From Gemmatimonas aurantiaca (lineage in GTDB: Bacteria > Gemmatimonadota > Gemmatimonadetes > Gemmatimonadales > Gemmatimonadaceae), in assembly GCF_037190085.1 (NCBI RefSeq), contig NZ_JBBCJO010000001.1:343504-407503 (forward strand): a stretch of DNA of 64,000 nt. Direction: 5' to 3'. Below are positions 31,768-41,855 of the stretch, one piece after another. How positions within the stretch are numbered: the first letter of the stretch is position 1; the number at the start of each line of letters is the position of its first letter. Under the pieces are notes generated by a model. The model made no database searches, was not told where the DNA came from, and saw nothing but the letters and a program-made list of their open reading frames with translations. Made by a program: the position numbers and the translations under genes.

Positions 31768-34686
31768 ATGTCCGAATCGGTGAATCCGGCGCCTGGCGGG
31801 AAGCCCGCCGAGGCGCTCATCGTGCGCGGGGCGCGCGAACACAACCTGCGCAACATCAGCGTGACGATTCCGCGCGACAAGCTGACCGTGGTCACGGGGC
31901 TGTCGGGATCGGGAAAATCGTCGCTGGCCTTCGACACCATTTACGCCGAAGGGCAGCGCCGGTACGTGGAATCGCTGTCGGCCTATGCGCGCCAGTTCCT
32001 CGGGCTCATGGAAAAGCCCGATGTCGACGCCATCGAAGGGCTGTCACCCGCGATCTCCATCGAACAGAAGTCGGCGGGGCACAATCCGCGTTCCACGGTG
32101 GGGACCGTGACGGAGGTGTACGACTATCTCCGTCTGCTGTATGCGCGCGGCGGGACGCCCCATTGTCCCAATTGCGGGCGCGCGGTGCAGCGTCAGAGTC
32201 CGGTGCAGATCGCCGAACAGCTGCTCGCCTGGCCCGAAGGCACGCGCATTGAGATCCGGGCGCCGCTGGTGCAGGAACGCAAGGGCGAATTCCGCGAGCT
32301 GTTCGAGAGTGCGCGGAAGCAGGGATTCGTGCGCGCCGTGGTGGACGGCGAACTGGTGGAACTTGCCGATCCGCCGAAGCTGAACCGCCGACTCAATCAC
32401 TCCATTTCGGTGGTGGTGGACCGACTGGTCGTGCGCACCGAAGATCGGGGACGCATCACCGATTCCATCGAGACCGCACTGCGGCTGGCGGAGGGGTTGG
32501 CAGAGGTCGTGCGGTATGACAGCGCCGATCCGGTGACCGAGATGTTCTCCGAGCGGTACGGCTGCCCGGTGTGTGGCATCTCCATGCCCGAACTCGAGCC
32601 GCGCCACTTCTCGTTCAATTCTCCCTTCGGTGCGTGCGAGACGTGCAGCGGTCTGGGGACGACACGCAGCGTGAGCGAAGAGCTCATCCTGGGCGATCCG
32701 TCGATCTCCATTCTCGAAGGGGTGGTGCTGCCGTGGGGGGAACCCGATGGCTATCTGCGCAAGGTGATCCTGCCCGGGCTGGCGAAGCTGCTGGGCTTCG
32801 ATCTCAACACGCCCTGGGGCAAACTGTCGGCCAAGGTCCGGCAGCAGTTGCTCTACGGCATGGGCGATGCGCCGCCCCGTGCACGCATGGGCGTGAAAAA
32901 AGCCGCCAAGGGCGCCGCGGCGCGGACGGCAGCCCGCACGGCGGCGAAGGTCGGCGCGGAAAGCACCTGGGAAGGCATCGTGGCGCACGTGCAGCGGCGT
33001 TACGACGAAAGCAGCTCCGATGGAGTGCGTCTCGAACTCGAGGCGTTCATGGTGGCCGCGCCCTGTCCATCGTGTCAGGGTCAGCGTTTGCGCCCCGAGT
33101 CGCTCGCGGTGACGGTGCACGGTCGCAACCTCGGTGAGGTGGTGGAGCTGAGTATCCTGGATGCGCTGGCGTTCTTCGACGAGGTGCCGGTGCGCAGTGC
33201 GGGACATCCCGGACTCGATCCCGGCATTGCCGGCCCGATTCTCAAGGAGGTGCGCGAACGGCTGCGCTTCCTGGTGGACGTCGGTCTGGACTATCTCACG
33301 CTCAATCGCAGCGCGGAATCGTTGTCGGGTGGCGAGGCGCAGCGCATCCGTCTGGCCACGCAGATCGGTTCACGTCTGGTGGGCGTGCTCTACATCCTCG
33401 ACGAGCCCAGCATCGGTCTGCATCAGCGTGACAACGGACGGTTGCTCACCACGCTCAAGCAGCTGCGCGATCTCGGCAACACCGTGATCGTGGTGGAACA
33501 CGACGAGGAGACTATTCGCGAGGCCGATCACCTCATCGATCTCGGTCCGGGCGCGGGCAAACATGGCGGTGAAGTGATCGCCGCGGGCTCGGTGCAGGAT
33601 GTGATGGCCAATCCGGCGTCGATCACCGGGGCCTATCTGACCGGCTCGCGTCGTGTCGATGTACCGCGAAAGCGGCGTCCCCGCGATCCGTCACGGGTGC
33701 TCACCGTACACGGCGCCCGTGAGCACAATCTCAAGGACGTGACCGCGGAGTTTCCGCTGGGCATGTTCGTGGCCGTGACCGGTGTGTCGGGATCGGGCAA
33801 GTCCACGCTCGTCACCGACATCCTGCGGAAGGCGCTGTCACGGTATTTCTATCGCGCGCGTGTCATTCCGGGCGCGCACACGCGCATCACGGGGCTCGAG
33901 CATCTCGACAAGATCATCGATATCGATCAGAGCCCCATCGGTCGGACGCCACGCTCCAATCCGGCCACGTACACCGGCGTGTTCACGCCGGTGCGTGAGC
34001 TGTTCGCGGAACTGCCCGAAGCGAAGATCCGCGGGTATGGACCGGGGCGTTTTTCGTTCAACGTGAAAGGCGGACGCTGCGAAGCCTGTCAGGGTGACGG
34101 ACTCGTGAAGATCGAGATGCACTTCCTGCCCGATGTGTTCGTACCGTGTGACGTGTGCAAGGGCAAGCGGTTCAATCGCGAAACGCTCGAGGTGCGATTC
34201 CGCGGACTGAGCATCGCCGAAGTGCTCGATCTCACCGTGGAGGATGCGTGCGGGGTGTTCGAACACCAGCCGCGCATCGTGCAGAAACTCGAGACGCTGC
34301 GTGATGTGGGACTTGGCTACATCCATCTCGGACAGAGTGCGACGACCCTGTCGGGGGGCGAGGCGCAGCGCGTGAAACTGGCCACCGAGCTGGCGAAGCG
34401 CGACACGGGACGCACGCTCTACATTCTCGACGAGCCCACCACGGGACTGCACTTCGAGGACGTGCGGGTGTTGCTCGATGTGCTGCACAAGCTCGTGGAC
34501 CGTGGGAACACGATCCTGGTGATCGAGCACAATCTCGATGTCATCAAGACAGCCGACTGGATCGTCGACCTCGGACCCGAGGGTGGCGTGCGGGGTGGCA
34601 CCATCGTCGCCCAGGGCACACCGGAGGCGGTGGCGAAGGTGCGGGAGAGTCACACGGGGCACTATCTGAAGCCGTTGTTGCGGTGA
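31768..34686 (+). CDS. uvrA: Excinuclease ABC subunit A
   Basis: 972 residues from ATG 31768. Two ABC modules: Walker A GLSGSGKS (44-51) and GVSGSGKST, signatures SLSGGEAQRIRLATQIGSRL and TLSGGEAQRVKLATELAKRD, Walker B LYILDEPSIGLH and LYILDEPTTGLH. Zinc modules are CPVCGISMPELEPRHFSFN...CETCSGLG and CEACQGDG...CDVCKGKRF. The insertion domain contains an extra basic Ala/Lys-rich stretch (around 370-396: MGVKKAAKGAAARTAARTAA). UvrA recognises bulky DNA damage with UvrB in nucleotide excision repair. A T-tailed hairpin follows. Confidence 0.97.
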   Translation: MSESVNPAPGGKPAEALIVRGAREHNLRNISVTIPRDKLTVVTGLSGSGKSSLAFDTIYAEGQRRYVESLSAYARQFLGLMEKPDVDAIEGLSPAISIEQKSAGHNPRSTVGTVTEVYDYLRLLYARGGTPHCPNCGRAVQRQSPVQIAEQLLAWPEGTRIEIRAPLVQERKGEFRELFESARKQGFVRAVVDGELVELADPPKLNRRLNHSISVVVDRLVVRTEDRGRITDSIETALRLAEGLAEVVRYDSADPVTEMFSERYGCPVCGISMPELEPRHFSFNSPFGACETCSGLGTTRSVSEELILGDPSISILEGVVLPWGEPDGYLRKVILPGLAKLLGFDLNTPWGKLSAKVRQQLLYGMGDAPPRARMGVKKAAKGAAARTAARTAAKVGAESTWEGIVAHVQRRYDESSSDGVRLELEAFMVAAPCPSCQGQRLRPESLAVTVHGRNLGEVVELSILDALAFFDEVPVRSAGHPGLDPGIAGPILKEVRERLRFLVDVGLDYLTLNRSAESLSGGEAQRIRLATQIGSRLVGVLYILDEPSIGLHQRDNGRLLTTLKQLRDLGNTVIVVEHDEETIREADHLIDLGPGAGKHGGEVIAAGSVQDVMANPASITGAYLTGSRRVDVPRKRRPRDPSRVLTVHGAREHNLKDVTAEFPLGMFVAVTGVSGSGKSTLVTDILRKALSRYFYRARVIPGAHTRITGLEHLDKIIDIDQSPIGRTPRSNPATYTGVFTPVRELFAELPEAKIRGYGPGRFSFNVKGGRCEACQGDGLVKIEMHFLPDVFVPCDVCKGKRFNRETLEVRFRGLSIAEVLDLTVEDACGVFEHQPRIVQKLETLRDVGLGYIHLGQSATTLSGGEAQRVKLATELAKRDTGRTLYILDEPTTGLHFEDVRVLLDVLHKLVDRGNTILVIEHNLDVIKTADWIVDLGPEGGVRGGTIVAQGTPEAVAKVRESHTGHYLKPLLR

Positions 34687-34697
34687 GGGGCAGTGGC

Positions 34698-34728
34698 GGC
34701 ATCCGGAGAGATCGGATGCCACTTTTTT
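34698..34728 (+). terminator. Intrinsic terminator of uvrA
   Basis: GGCATCCG and CGGATGCC form an 8-bp stem with a seven-base loop, followed by AC and six T (34723-34728). It starts 12 bp after the uvrA stop: a textbook Rho-independent terminator and one of the few T-tailed hairpins in the window. Confidence 0.85.
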
Positions 34729-34849
34729 CTCTCGCATCAACGGTTTCAGAAGGGAGCAGGGAGGAGCTGGTCAGGGGGGAGAGTGATAGCGCGAATCCCG
34801 TGCCTGCCCGTAGTTTGAAGGAGTCTTTTCACTTCTTCCTCGAGGTATT

Positions 34850-35518
34850 GTGGTTTCCCTCCTCGATATCATCGGCCCGGTGATGGTGGGGCCGAGTTCC
34901 AGCCACACCGCCGGTGCCTGCCGTCTGGGATTGCTCGCGCGCTGCCTCGTGGGAGGAACACCGGAGCGGGCACTCATCGAATTGCACGGCTCGTTCGCGC
35001 GCACGGGCGAGGGGCATGGCACCGACAAGGCCATCGTTGGCGGTCTCATGGGATTCCGTCCCGATGACGAACGCCTGCGTACGGCGCTCGAGATCATGGA
35101 TCGTGAGGGACTCGACTATCGATTCGAGAAGACCAGTCTCGGCGATGAGGCGCATCCCAACACCGTACGCATCACGCTCGAGCGTGGCGATCGCAAGGCG
35201 CAGATGCTGGGTGCCTCACTGGGGGCCGGCCGGATCCTCGTCACCGAGATCGACGGCTATCCGGTGGAGGTGTCGGGCAGCAGTGACACGATCGTGCTGG
35301 TGGCCGAGGACGTGAAAGGATCGGTGGCCCGCATTGCGGGTCTGCTGGCCGATGCGGGGCTCAACATCGCCACGCTCCGGCTGACGAGAAAAGAACGCGG
35401 CGGCGATGCGTTCATGGTGATCGAAGTGGACGAACGTCCCGGCGAGGAAGTACGTGACGCCATCCGGACGCTGGGCTGGGTGAAATGGGCCTTCCGTCTC
35501 GACAAGGTGAGCGCATGA
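34850..35518 (+). CDS. sdaAB: L-serine dehydratase, beta subunit
   Basis: 222 residues from GTG 34850, with GAGG four bases upstream. The beta-chain signature GPSSSHTAGACRLG is at the N-terminus (14-27), followed by the family's HGSFARTGEGHGTDKAIVGG. The C-terminus is an ACT domain (SVARIAGLLADAGLNIATLRL), a likely amino-acid sensor. With the alpha subunit it deaminates serine to pyruvate and ammonia using a 4Fe-4S cluster. The alpha gene starts 53 bp downstream. Confidence 0.93.
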   Translation: MVSLLDIIGPVMVGPSSSHTAGACRLGLLARCLVGGTPERALIELHGSFARTGEGHGTDKAIVGGLMGFRPDDERLRTALEIMDREGLDYRFEKTSLGDEAHPNTVRITLERGDRKAQMLGASLGAGRILVTEIDGYPVEVSGSSDTIVLVAEDVKGSVARIAGLLADAGLNIATLRLTRKERGGDAFMVIEVDERPGEEVRDAIRTLGWVKWAFRLDKVSA

Positions 35519-35571
35519 CCCGTGTGCGGAGCGGAATCGATCGGCGGACACGCGCCGTGGAGGACCGGTAG

Positions 35572-36456
35572 ATGTATCGCAGTCTGGCGGCAGCGGTTCA
35601 GGATGCGGAGGCGCGTGGGGTGCCTCTGTCGACCGTGGCCCTCGAGGCCGAAGCCAAGGATCAGGGTCGTCCGATTAGTGAGATCCGCGATGCTCTGAAG
35701 CGGGCGCTCGCGGTGATGCGCGAGGCGGTGGAGCGCGGGCTGGTGGGCGATCTCATGTCCACCTCGGGATTGGTGGGCGGTGATGCGGCGCGGCTCCGGA
35801 CCGGCCCCGCCGGCCCGTTGTACGGCACGCCGTTTCGTGATGTGCTGGCGCGCGCGCTGGCGGTGCAGGAGGTGAATGCCGCCATGGGGGTGATCGTCGC
35901 GGCTCCCACGGCCGGCGGCGCGGGCGTGCTGCCGGCCGTGCTCACCGGACTTGCGGCGGCACGGGGCATCGACGACGAGCGGCTCATCGACGCCCTGGCC
36001 ACTGCCGGATTGATCGGGGCCGTGGTGGCCGATCGCGCCTCGCTGTCGGGCGCCGAAGGTGGGTGTCAGGCCGAGACGGGTGCGGCGGCCGGCATGGCCG
36101 CCGGTGCGGCGGTCGAGATGCTGGGAGGCACACCACGACAGGTCAGCCATGCCACGGCGCTGGCGCAACAGGGGACGCTGGGGCTCGTCTGCGATCCGCT
36201 GGGTGGACTCGTCGAGCTGCCCTGCGTGTTCCGCAATGCCACCGGTGCGGCGATCGCGCTGGCGGCCATCGAGATGGCCATGGCGGGCATCGAGTTCGCG
36301 ATTCCGGCCGATGAAGTGATCGACACGATGGGTGAGATCGGCGAGAGCATGGATGTGCGGTACCGCGAAACGGCGGGCGGCGGTCTCGCGGCCACGCCCA
36401 CCGGACGCCGTCTGGCAAAAGAGCGTCTCTACGAGCTCAAGCGCGCCGGCGGGTGA
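35572..36456 (+). CDS. sdaAA: L-serine dehydratase, alpha subunit
   Basis: 294 residues from ATG 35572, with GGAGG about seven bases upstream. The alpha-chain features are present: LMSTSGLVGGDAARL, APTAGGAGVLPAVLTGLA and the cluster cysteines in SGAEGGCQAETGAAAG, GLVCDPLGGLVELPCVFRN. These three cysteines bind the catalytic 4Fe-4S cluster in this enzyme class. It forms the active enzyme with the beta chain just upstream. Confidence 0.94.
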   Translation: MYRSLAAAVQDAEARGVPLSTVALEAEAKDQGRPISEIRDALKRALAVMREAVERGLVGDLMSTSGLVGGDAARLRTGPAGPLYGTPFRDVLARALAVQEVNAAMGVIVAAPTAGGAGVLPAVLTGLAAARGIDDERLIDALATAGLIGAVVADRASLSGAEGGCQAETGAAAGMAAGAAVEMLGGTPRQVSHATALAQQGTLGLVCDPLGGLVELPCVFRNATGAAIALAAIEMAMAGIEFAIPADEVIDTMGEIGESMDVRYRETAGGGLAATPTGRRLAKERLYELKRAGG

Positions 36457-36457
36457 T

Positions 36458-37420
36458 GTGGCGCCACGTGGACGTCGAAGGATCGTCCTGCGAGCGCTGA
36501 GGCTGGGCATCGCGGCCGGTCTCGTGATGTCGGTGAGCAGCGGGTGTGACGGCATCGGTCGTCTGCGCACCACCTGGGTGGCGGAAGGAGACGTGGTGCT
36601 GCGTGACACCGAACGCGCGGGTCGTCTCACCGATCCCGCGTTGCGTGAAGCCTCAGGGCTCACCGCGTCGCAGCGGGAGCCCGGTATCTTCTGGTTGCTG
36701 AACGACAGCGGTAACGACGAGCGGCTCTTTGCCGTCGATCACACCGGGCGCGCCCGTGGAACGGTTCGTGTACAGGGGGCGCACAATCAGGACTGGGAGG
36801 CGCTTTCGGGCGGTCCATGTCCAGCCGGGCACTGTCTGTACATCGGCGATGTGGGTGACAACATGGCCCTGCGGGCGACGGTGCAGCTCTGGCGCATCGC
36901 CGAACCCCGGTCGACCGACACCGAGACACAGGCGAAGGAGACAGTCGTCCTTCGGTATGCCGACGGTCCGCATGATGTCGAAGCCATGTACGTCGCGCCC
37001 GACACCAGTGTCTGGCTGATCACCAAGCGGCCCAGTACCCGGGGCGATGGCGCCTATCGCCCGGTACGGATCTATCGGGTGCCCCCGGAGGCCTGGGGCC
37101 GTCGCGAACCGGTGACACTGCCGGTGGTTGACTCACTCCCGGTGGTGCCGGTGCGACGGACGTCACGGGACTGGGTGACGGATGCGAGTCTGGCCGGGCC
37201 CGACAGCAGCGGGCATCGCCGGTTGCTGGTCCTTTCGTACGGCGCGGTGCATGTCTTTGCCGTGGACGCTGTTACGGGGCACCCGGGGGCGCTCGTCATG
37301 CGCTGCGCACTACCCATTCACGAGCGCAGCAGCGAGGGCGTGACGTGGCTGGCCGATGGCCGGATTCTGCTGGTGAACGAAGGGCGCGGCGGCGTGATGT
37401 ACGCGGGCGCCTGCCCCTGA
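36458..37420 (+). CDS. Predicted lipoprotein, beta-propeller-like, function unknown
   Basis: 320 residues from GTG 36458, one base after the sdaAA stop. The N-terminus (RRRIVLRALRLGIAAGLVMS, then VSSGCDG) is a lipoprotein signal with the lipobox cysteine at about residue 32. The body has repeated beta-rich blocks: ASGLTASQREPGIFWLLNDS, HNQDWEALSGG, CLYIGDVGDNMALRATVQLW, MYVAPDTSVWLITKR and EGVTWLADGRILLVNEGR, which suggests a propeller. The NxDWE segment is shared by a family of secreted proteins of unknown role. Membrane-anchored, facing the periplasm. Not clearly related in function to serine dehydratase despite the close spacing. Confidence 0.72.
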   Translation: MAPRGRRRIVLRALRLGIAAGLVMSVSSGCDGIGRLRTTWVAEGDVVLRDTERAGRLTDPALREASGLTASQREPGIFWLLNDSGNDERLFAVDHTGRARGTVRVQGAHNQDWEALSGGPCPAGHCLYIGDVGDNMALRATVQLWRIAEPRSTDTETQAKETVVLRYADGPHDVEAMYVAPDTSVWLITKRPSTRGDGAYRPVRIYRVPPEAWGRREPVTLPVVDSLPVVPVRRTSRDWVTDASLAGPDSSGHRRLLVLSYGAVHVFAVDAVTGHPGALVMRCALPIHERSSEGVTWLADGRILLVNEGRGGVMYAGACP

Positions 37421-37495
37421 ACGTATCTTCCGGGCGAAACGAATCGTCCCTGCGCGCCGTATGGCTCGGCATCCGAACCCACAGGAACTGCTCTT

Positions 37496-37900
37496 ATGGT
37501 CACGCGTGAAGACATCGAGGCCTTCCTCGATCGCTTGAGTGCCGATGGCGCCACCCACCAGGAGGTCGAACCCGGACTCTGGGTGGTGAAGCCCGGTGGC
37601 GCACTCGACTTCGATGTGGTCGTGACACACAATCCGCCCGTGGTGGTGCTGCGCGTGAAGGTCATGGCGCTGCCGGTCGATACCACGGACGCCGCGGCGC
37701 TCAATCGCCGTCTGCTGGAACTCAACGCGACGGATCTGTTGCATGGCGCCTATGGCATCGAAGGGGATGCCGTGGTGCTGACCGAGGCGCTCGAACTGGC
37801 GCACCTGGATTTCGAGGAGTTCCTCGCGTCGTATGAAAGCATGACTCTCTCGCTCACCACGCACCTGCGTGAGCTGGCCGCCTTCCGCGAGGCTCGCTGA
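37496..37900 (+). CDS. YbjN-like domain protein
   Basis: 134 residues from ATG 37496. The small alpha/beta fold of YbjN/type III chaperone-like proteins is suggested by EDIEAFLDRLSADGATHQEV, LWVVKPGGALDFDVVVTHN, VLRVKVMALPVD and LLELNATDLLHGAYGIEGDA. The family includes chaperone-like and regulatory proteins without a known activity. The stop is three bases before pspA, so the two genes form a unit; the role is probably linked to membrane-stress response. Confidence 0.7.
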   Translation: MVTREDIEAFLDRLSADGATHQEVEPGLWVVKPGGALDFDVVVTHNPPVVVLRVKVMALPVDTTDAAALNRRLLELNATDLLHGAYGIEGDAVVLTEALELAHLDFEEFLASYESMTLSLTTHLRELAAFREAR

Positions 37901-37903
37901 TCC

Positions 37904-38755
<852 letters not shown>

Positions 38756-38787
38756 TCGCAGTCGTGACTGACCTGAACGTCCATCGA

Positions 38788-38822
38788 CGCGCCGGAGAGG
38801 CACACCTCTCCGGCGCGTTTGT
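38788..38822. terminator. Bidirectional terminator between pspA and the DUF1345 gene
   Basis: CGCGCCGGAGAGG and CCTCTCCGGCGCG pair perfectly over 13 bp around CACA, followed by TTTGT on the plus strand. It lies between convergent genes, and its edge is within three bases of the DUF1345 stop. Confidence 0.8.
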
Positions 38823-38824
38823 CG

Positions 38825-39472
38825 TTATCCGCCGATGGCGTTCACCGTGAACGCGAGAACTCCCATGTTGAACACGAACGCCGCCATGGAATGGCCCAGC
38901 GCGACGCGGCGCATGTGGGCTCCCACCACCGTGATGTCGGACGTCTGGAAGGTCATGCCCAGTGTGAAACTGAAGTAGAGGAAGTCCCAGTAGCCCGGCT
39001 CGTGGGCCTCGGGCACCTGCAGGCCACCGCGGTCCTGGCCCTTCGACTGGAGGTAGTACAGGTGCGCATAGTGCAGGGCGAACACCGTATTCGCGAAGAG
39101 CCACGACAGTCCGAGCGTGGCCACGATCAGCGCGATGTCGGCGCGGCGCAGCGTGCCGGGCGTCGCGACCAGCGTCCCCACGGCGAACAGGATCACCAGT
39201 GAGAGCAACACCGTGATGGCGAGCAGGCCCGCGCGGTTGGCGTCGTTGCGCTCCGCCGTGCGTCGCATGCGGGCGGGATCGGCTTCGAGCAGCGGCCACA
39301 CCGAACCGAGGAAGACCAGCGCGGCGAGATCGAAGGCCACGAGCAGCGCCGTGCGTGCGCCGAGACCGATGATGAAGGCCGCGCCCCCTGCCGCCAAAAA
39401 CACCGCGGCGAACAGCAGAAAACGGGCGGGGGCGATGCGGTTGCCCAAGGCGGGACGAGCGGAAGAGGTCAT
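38825..39472 (-). CDS. DUF1345 membrane protein
   Basis: 215 residues with about five hydrophobic segments (FLLFAAVFLAAGGAAFIIG, ALLVAFDLAALVFLGSVW, AITVLLSLVILFAVGTLVA, IALIVATLGLSWLFANTVF, MAAFVFNMGVLAFTVNAIG). The conserved family block is present: HYAHLYYL followed by YWDFLYFSFTLGMTFQTSD, which recalls the selectivity-filter region of two-pore channels. The family's function is unknown; an ion-channel-like role is only a suggestion. It is transcribed alone. Confidence 0.88.
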   Translation of the reverse strand: MTSSARPALGNRIAPARFLLFAAVFLAAGGAAFIIGLGARTALLVAFDLAALVFLGSVWPLLEADPARMRRTAERNDANRAGLLAITVLLSLVILFAVGTLVATPGTLRRADIALIVATLGLSWLFANTVFALHYAHLYYLQSKGQDRGGLQVPEAHEPGYWDFLYFSFTLGMTFQTSDITVVGAHMRRVALGHSMAAFVFNMGVLAFTVNAIGG

Positions 39473-39565
39473 GGCGCCAAGCTAGCCTGTTGCGTTCTTC
39501 CGGCCAGAGCCGCGCATTTTTGATGATACATATCGACGGGACACATTGCATCGTGGCGACGCCTC

Positions 39566-40144
39566 ATGTCGCCACTTCTTGCTCTCTTTCATGCCACCGC
39601 GGAATGGCAGGCGGGTCTTCCCCCGGATTGCCTCGTGTCCGTGCGTTATCTCGACGCGATCTCGCTGTCCATCGATCGCGGAGACTGCCTGGTCGTGCGT
39701 CACGACGATCCGGCAGGCGCGCGGGTCCTGCTGGCGGCGCTGGCAGGCAGTCCGGCCACGCTGCAGGCTCGCGGCTGGCGCGGTGAGCGAAAGGCGTTCT
39801 CGGGGCTCCGGATCCGTCGCGCCGCGATCCGGAGTGCTGTGTTGCCCTGGATTCTCTCGGGGTGGCGGATGCCCCTGGAGAGACCCGCGGGGCTTCCCCT
39901 CCGGGCGGTGGCAGAACCCGCGGTCGCCAGACCGGCGGTGATGCCGCCCCTGGTTCATCTGTTTCGCGCCTCGCGGGAGGGTGACGTCAGCACGGTCGAA
40001 GGGGAATGCTGGCGTCGATGGGCCCGGGACCAGCGCGAGGGTGGCAACGCCGTGGTCCTGGTCGTCGGCGCGGAGATGCTGCCGCAACCCGGAGAAAGCG
40101 CCGTTCGCGCACTGCGCCTGCGCGATGGCCAGCTTGGTCCATAG
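39566..40144 (+). CDS. Degenerate ABC-ATPase-like protein of unknown function
   Basis: 192 residues from ATG 39566. The N-terminal layout, VRYLDAISLSIDRGDCLVV then AGARVLLAALAG, follows an ABC ATPase from the first strand through the P-loop helix, but the Walker A is gone: HDDPAGAR stands where GPSGAGKS would be. The C-terminus VRALRLRDGQL resembles the end of ABC subunits. The signature and Walker B region are not recognisable, and the protein is shorter than a functional domain (about 220 residues or more). I infer a descendant of an ABC subunit that no longer binds ATP. It precedes cysS by 88 bp, with no other clue to its role. Confidence 0.55.
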   Translation: MSPLLALFHATAEWQAGLPPDCLVSVRYLDAISLSIDRGDCLVVRHDDPAGARVLLAALAGSPATLQARGWRGERKAFSGLRIRRAAIRSAVLPWILSGWRMPLERPAGLPLRAVAEPAVARPAVMPPLVHLFRASREGDVSTVEGECWRRWARDQREGGNAVVLVVGAEMLPQPGESAVRALRLRDGQLGP

Positions 40145-40232
40145 ATTTCCCGGATTCCCCATGTTCCCGAGCCCCGCTGCCGAGCGCCGAGCGCCGACGG
40201 GGGGCGTATCACCGTCTTCCTGCTCCGTGTTC

Positions 40233-41654
40233 ATGCCCCAGTTCCGCCTGTACAACACGCTCACGCGCCGCGTGGAGCCGTTTGCGCCCGCCGATGGTCA
40301 TACGGTGCGCATGTACACGTGCGGACCCACGGTCTACAATCCGGCCCATCTGGGCAATTTCCGCACGTTCCTCTTCGAGGATCTGCTGCGGCGGGTGATC
40401 CGCCTCGCCGGCTGGCAGGTGGAGCAGGTCATGAATCTGACCGACGTCGACGACAAGATCATCCGGAAGGCGGCCGCCACCGGGCAGGACATCCTGCAGG
40501 TCACCGAGCCGTTCACGGCGCTGTTCCATCAGGATCGGCGGTATCTGCGCATCGAGGATGCGGAACGGTATCCGAAAGCCACGGAGCACATTCCGGAGAT
40601 GATCGCACTCGTGGAGCGTCTGGTGGCCAACGGGGTGGCGTATGTGGCGGACGATGGCTCGGTGTATTTCGCCATCGACCGGTTCCCCGACTACGGCAAA
40701 CTGTCGCAGCTGGACAAGCGCGAAGTGAAGAGTGGCGCGCGTGTGGCGCAGGACGAATACGCCAAGGAGAACGCGCAGGACTTCGCACTCTGGAAGAGCG
40801 CCAAGCCTGAAGACGAGGCCACGGGCGCCGCCTGGGATTCCCCCTGGGGACGTGGGCGTCCCGGGTGGCATCTCGAATGCTCGGCCATGGCCATGAAGTA
40901 TCTGGGCGAGACGTTCGATCTGCATGCCGGTGGTATCGATCTGATCTTCCCCCATCACGAAGACGAGATCGCGCAGAGTGAGGCGGCCACGGGCAAGCAG
41001 TTCGCACGCTGCTGGTGCCACGGGGAGTTCCTGCTCACCGACGGGGCCAAGATGGCCAAGCGAGTGGGGAACGTGGCCAACGTGGTCGAACTACGCGAGC
41101 ACGGGATCAGTGGCACGGTCTACCGGCATTTCGTGTTCAACGCGCACTACCGCAAGCAGCTCAATCTGAGCGAGGACTCGCTCGACCAGTCGCGGGCGGC
41201 GGTGAACCGCATCGGCGCGTTTGCGCGACGTCTGGCGGAAGCCTCGGCCGGCACACCGGCCTTGGCCGCGGCGGCCGACCGGGCGCAGGAGGCCTTCATG
41301 GCCGCGCTGTTCGACGATCTCAACGCCCCCGAGGCGATGGCCGCGCTCTTCACGTTCATCTCGGAGGCCAACCGCGAGTTCGATATCGCCGCCGCCGAAC
41401 CGGCGGTGGCTGACGAGGCGGCTCTGGGACGGGCGCGGGAAGTGTTCGCGTTGATGGACGGCGTGCTGGACTTGGTGCCGGAACAGGTGTCGGACGACGA
41501 ACTGGCCGCCTGGGTGGAGGAGCAGCTGGCGGCCCGCCGGGCGGCCCGTGAGCGACGGGATTTTGCGGCGGCCGACGCCATCCGGGCGGCGCTGACGGCA
41601 CGGAATATCCTGATCGAGGATGGCCCGACCGGCACCCGCTGGCGTCAGGGCTGA
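40233..41654 (+). CDS. cysS: Cysteinyl-tRNA synthetase
   Basis: 473 residues from ATG 40233 (MPQFRLYNTLTRRVEPF). Class I features: zinc ligand Cys30 and HIGH motif as AHLGN (MYTCGPTVYNPAHLGNFR), WHLECSAMAMKYLG with the second zinc Cys, GGIDLIFPHHEDEIAQSEA with further ligands, and the KMSKS loop as KMAKR near residue 273. The loop variant keeps the essential lysines' positions only in part (Ser to Ala, final Ser to Arg). It charges tRNA-Cys. Two tandem hairpins and a tRNA run follow. Confidence 0.96.
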   Translation: MPQFRLYNTLTRRVEPFAPADGHTVRMYTCGPTVYNPAHLGNFRTFLFEDLLRRVIRLAGWQVEQVMNLTDVDDKIIRKAAATGQDILQVTEPFTALFHQDRRYLRIEDAERYPKATEHIPEMIALVERLVANGVAYVADDGSVYFAIDRFPDYGKLSQLDKREVKSGARVAQDEYAKENAQDFALWKSAKPEDEATGAAWDSPWGRGRPGWHLECSAMAMKYLGETFDLHAGGIDLIFPHHEDEIAQSEAATGKQFARCWCHGEFLLTDGAKMAKRVGNVANVVELREHGISGTVYRHFVFNAHYRKQLNLSEDSLDQSRAAVNRIGAFARRLAEASAGTPALAAAADRAQEAFMAALFDDLNAPEAMAALFTFISEANREFDIAAAEPAVADEAALGRAREVFALMDGVLDLVPEQVSDDELAAWVEEQLAARRAARERRDFAAADAIRAALTARNILIEDGPTGTRWRQG

Positions 41655-41661
41655 GCCACTC

Positions 41662-41701
41662 GGGGCCCCGGGGAGCGGCCCCGCCACCTACCCAAAGGTG
41701 G
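41662..41701 (+). terminator. Two tandem hairpins after cysS
   Basis: GGGGCC (41662-41667) pairs with GGCCCC (41677-41682), then CCACCT (41684-41689) with AGGTGG (41696-41701). They sit between the cysS stop and tRNA-Thr and could end cysS transcription or process the tRNA precursor. Confidence 0.5.
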
Positions 41702-41744
41702 GGGTGCCGATTATCCTTGGGGACTCCGGGAGTTCGGGTCCTTC

Positions 41745-41817
41745 GCTGACGTAGCTCAGTTGGTAGAGCAGCTGATTTGTAATCAGCAGGTCAGGGGTTC
41801 GAGCCCCCTCGTCAGCT
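41745..41817 (+). tRNA. tRNA-Thr (anticodon TGT)
   Basis: 73 bases without encoded CCA. Acceptor GCTGACG (41745-41751) pairs with CGTCAGC (41810-41816). D-arm box GCTCAGTTGGTAGAGC, anticodon stem GCTGA/TCAGC with loop TTTGTAA (TGT at 41778-41780), and T-loop GGTTCGAGCC are all standard. First of three closely spaced tRNA genes. Confidence 0.97.
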
Positions 41818-41855
41818 TCGTCCGGCGGTGCCGGTCCGGAGCATCGACGGACTTG

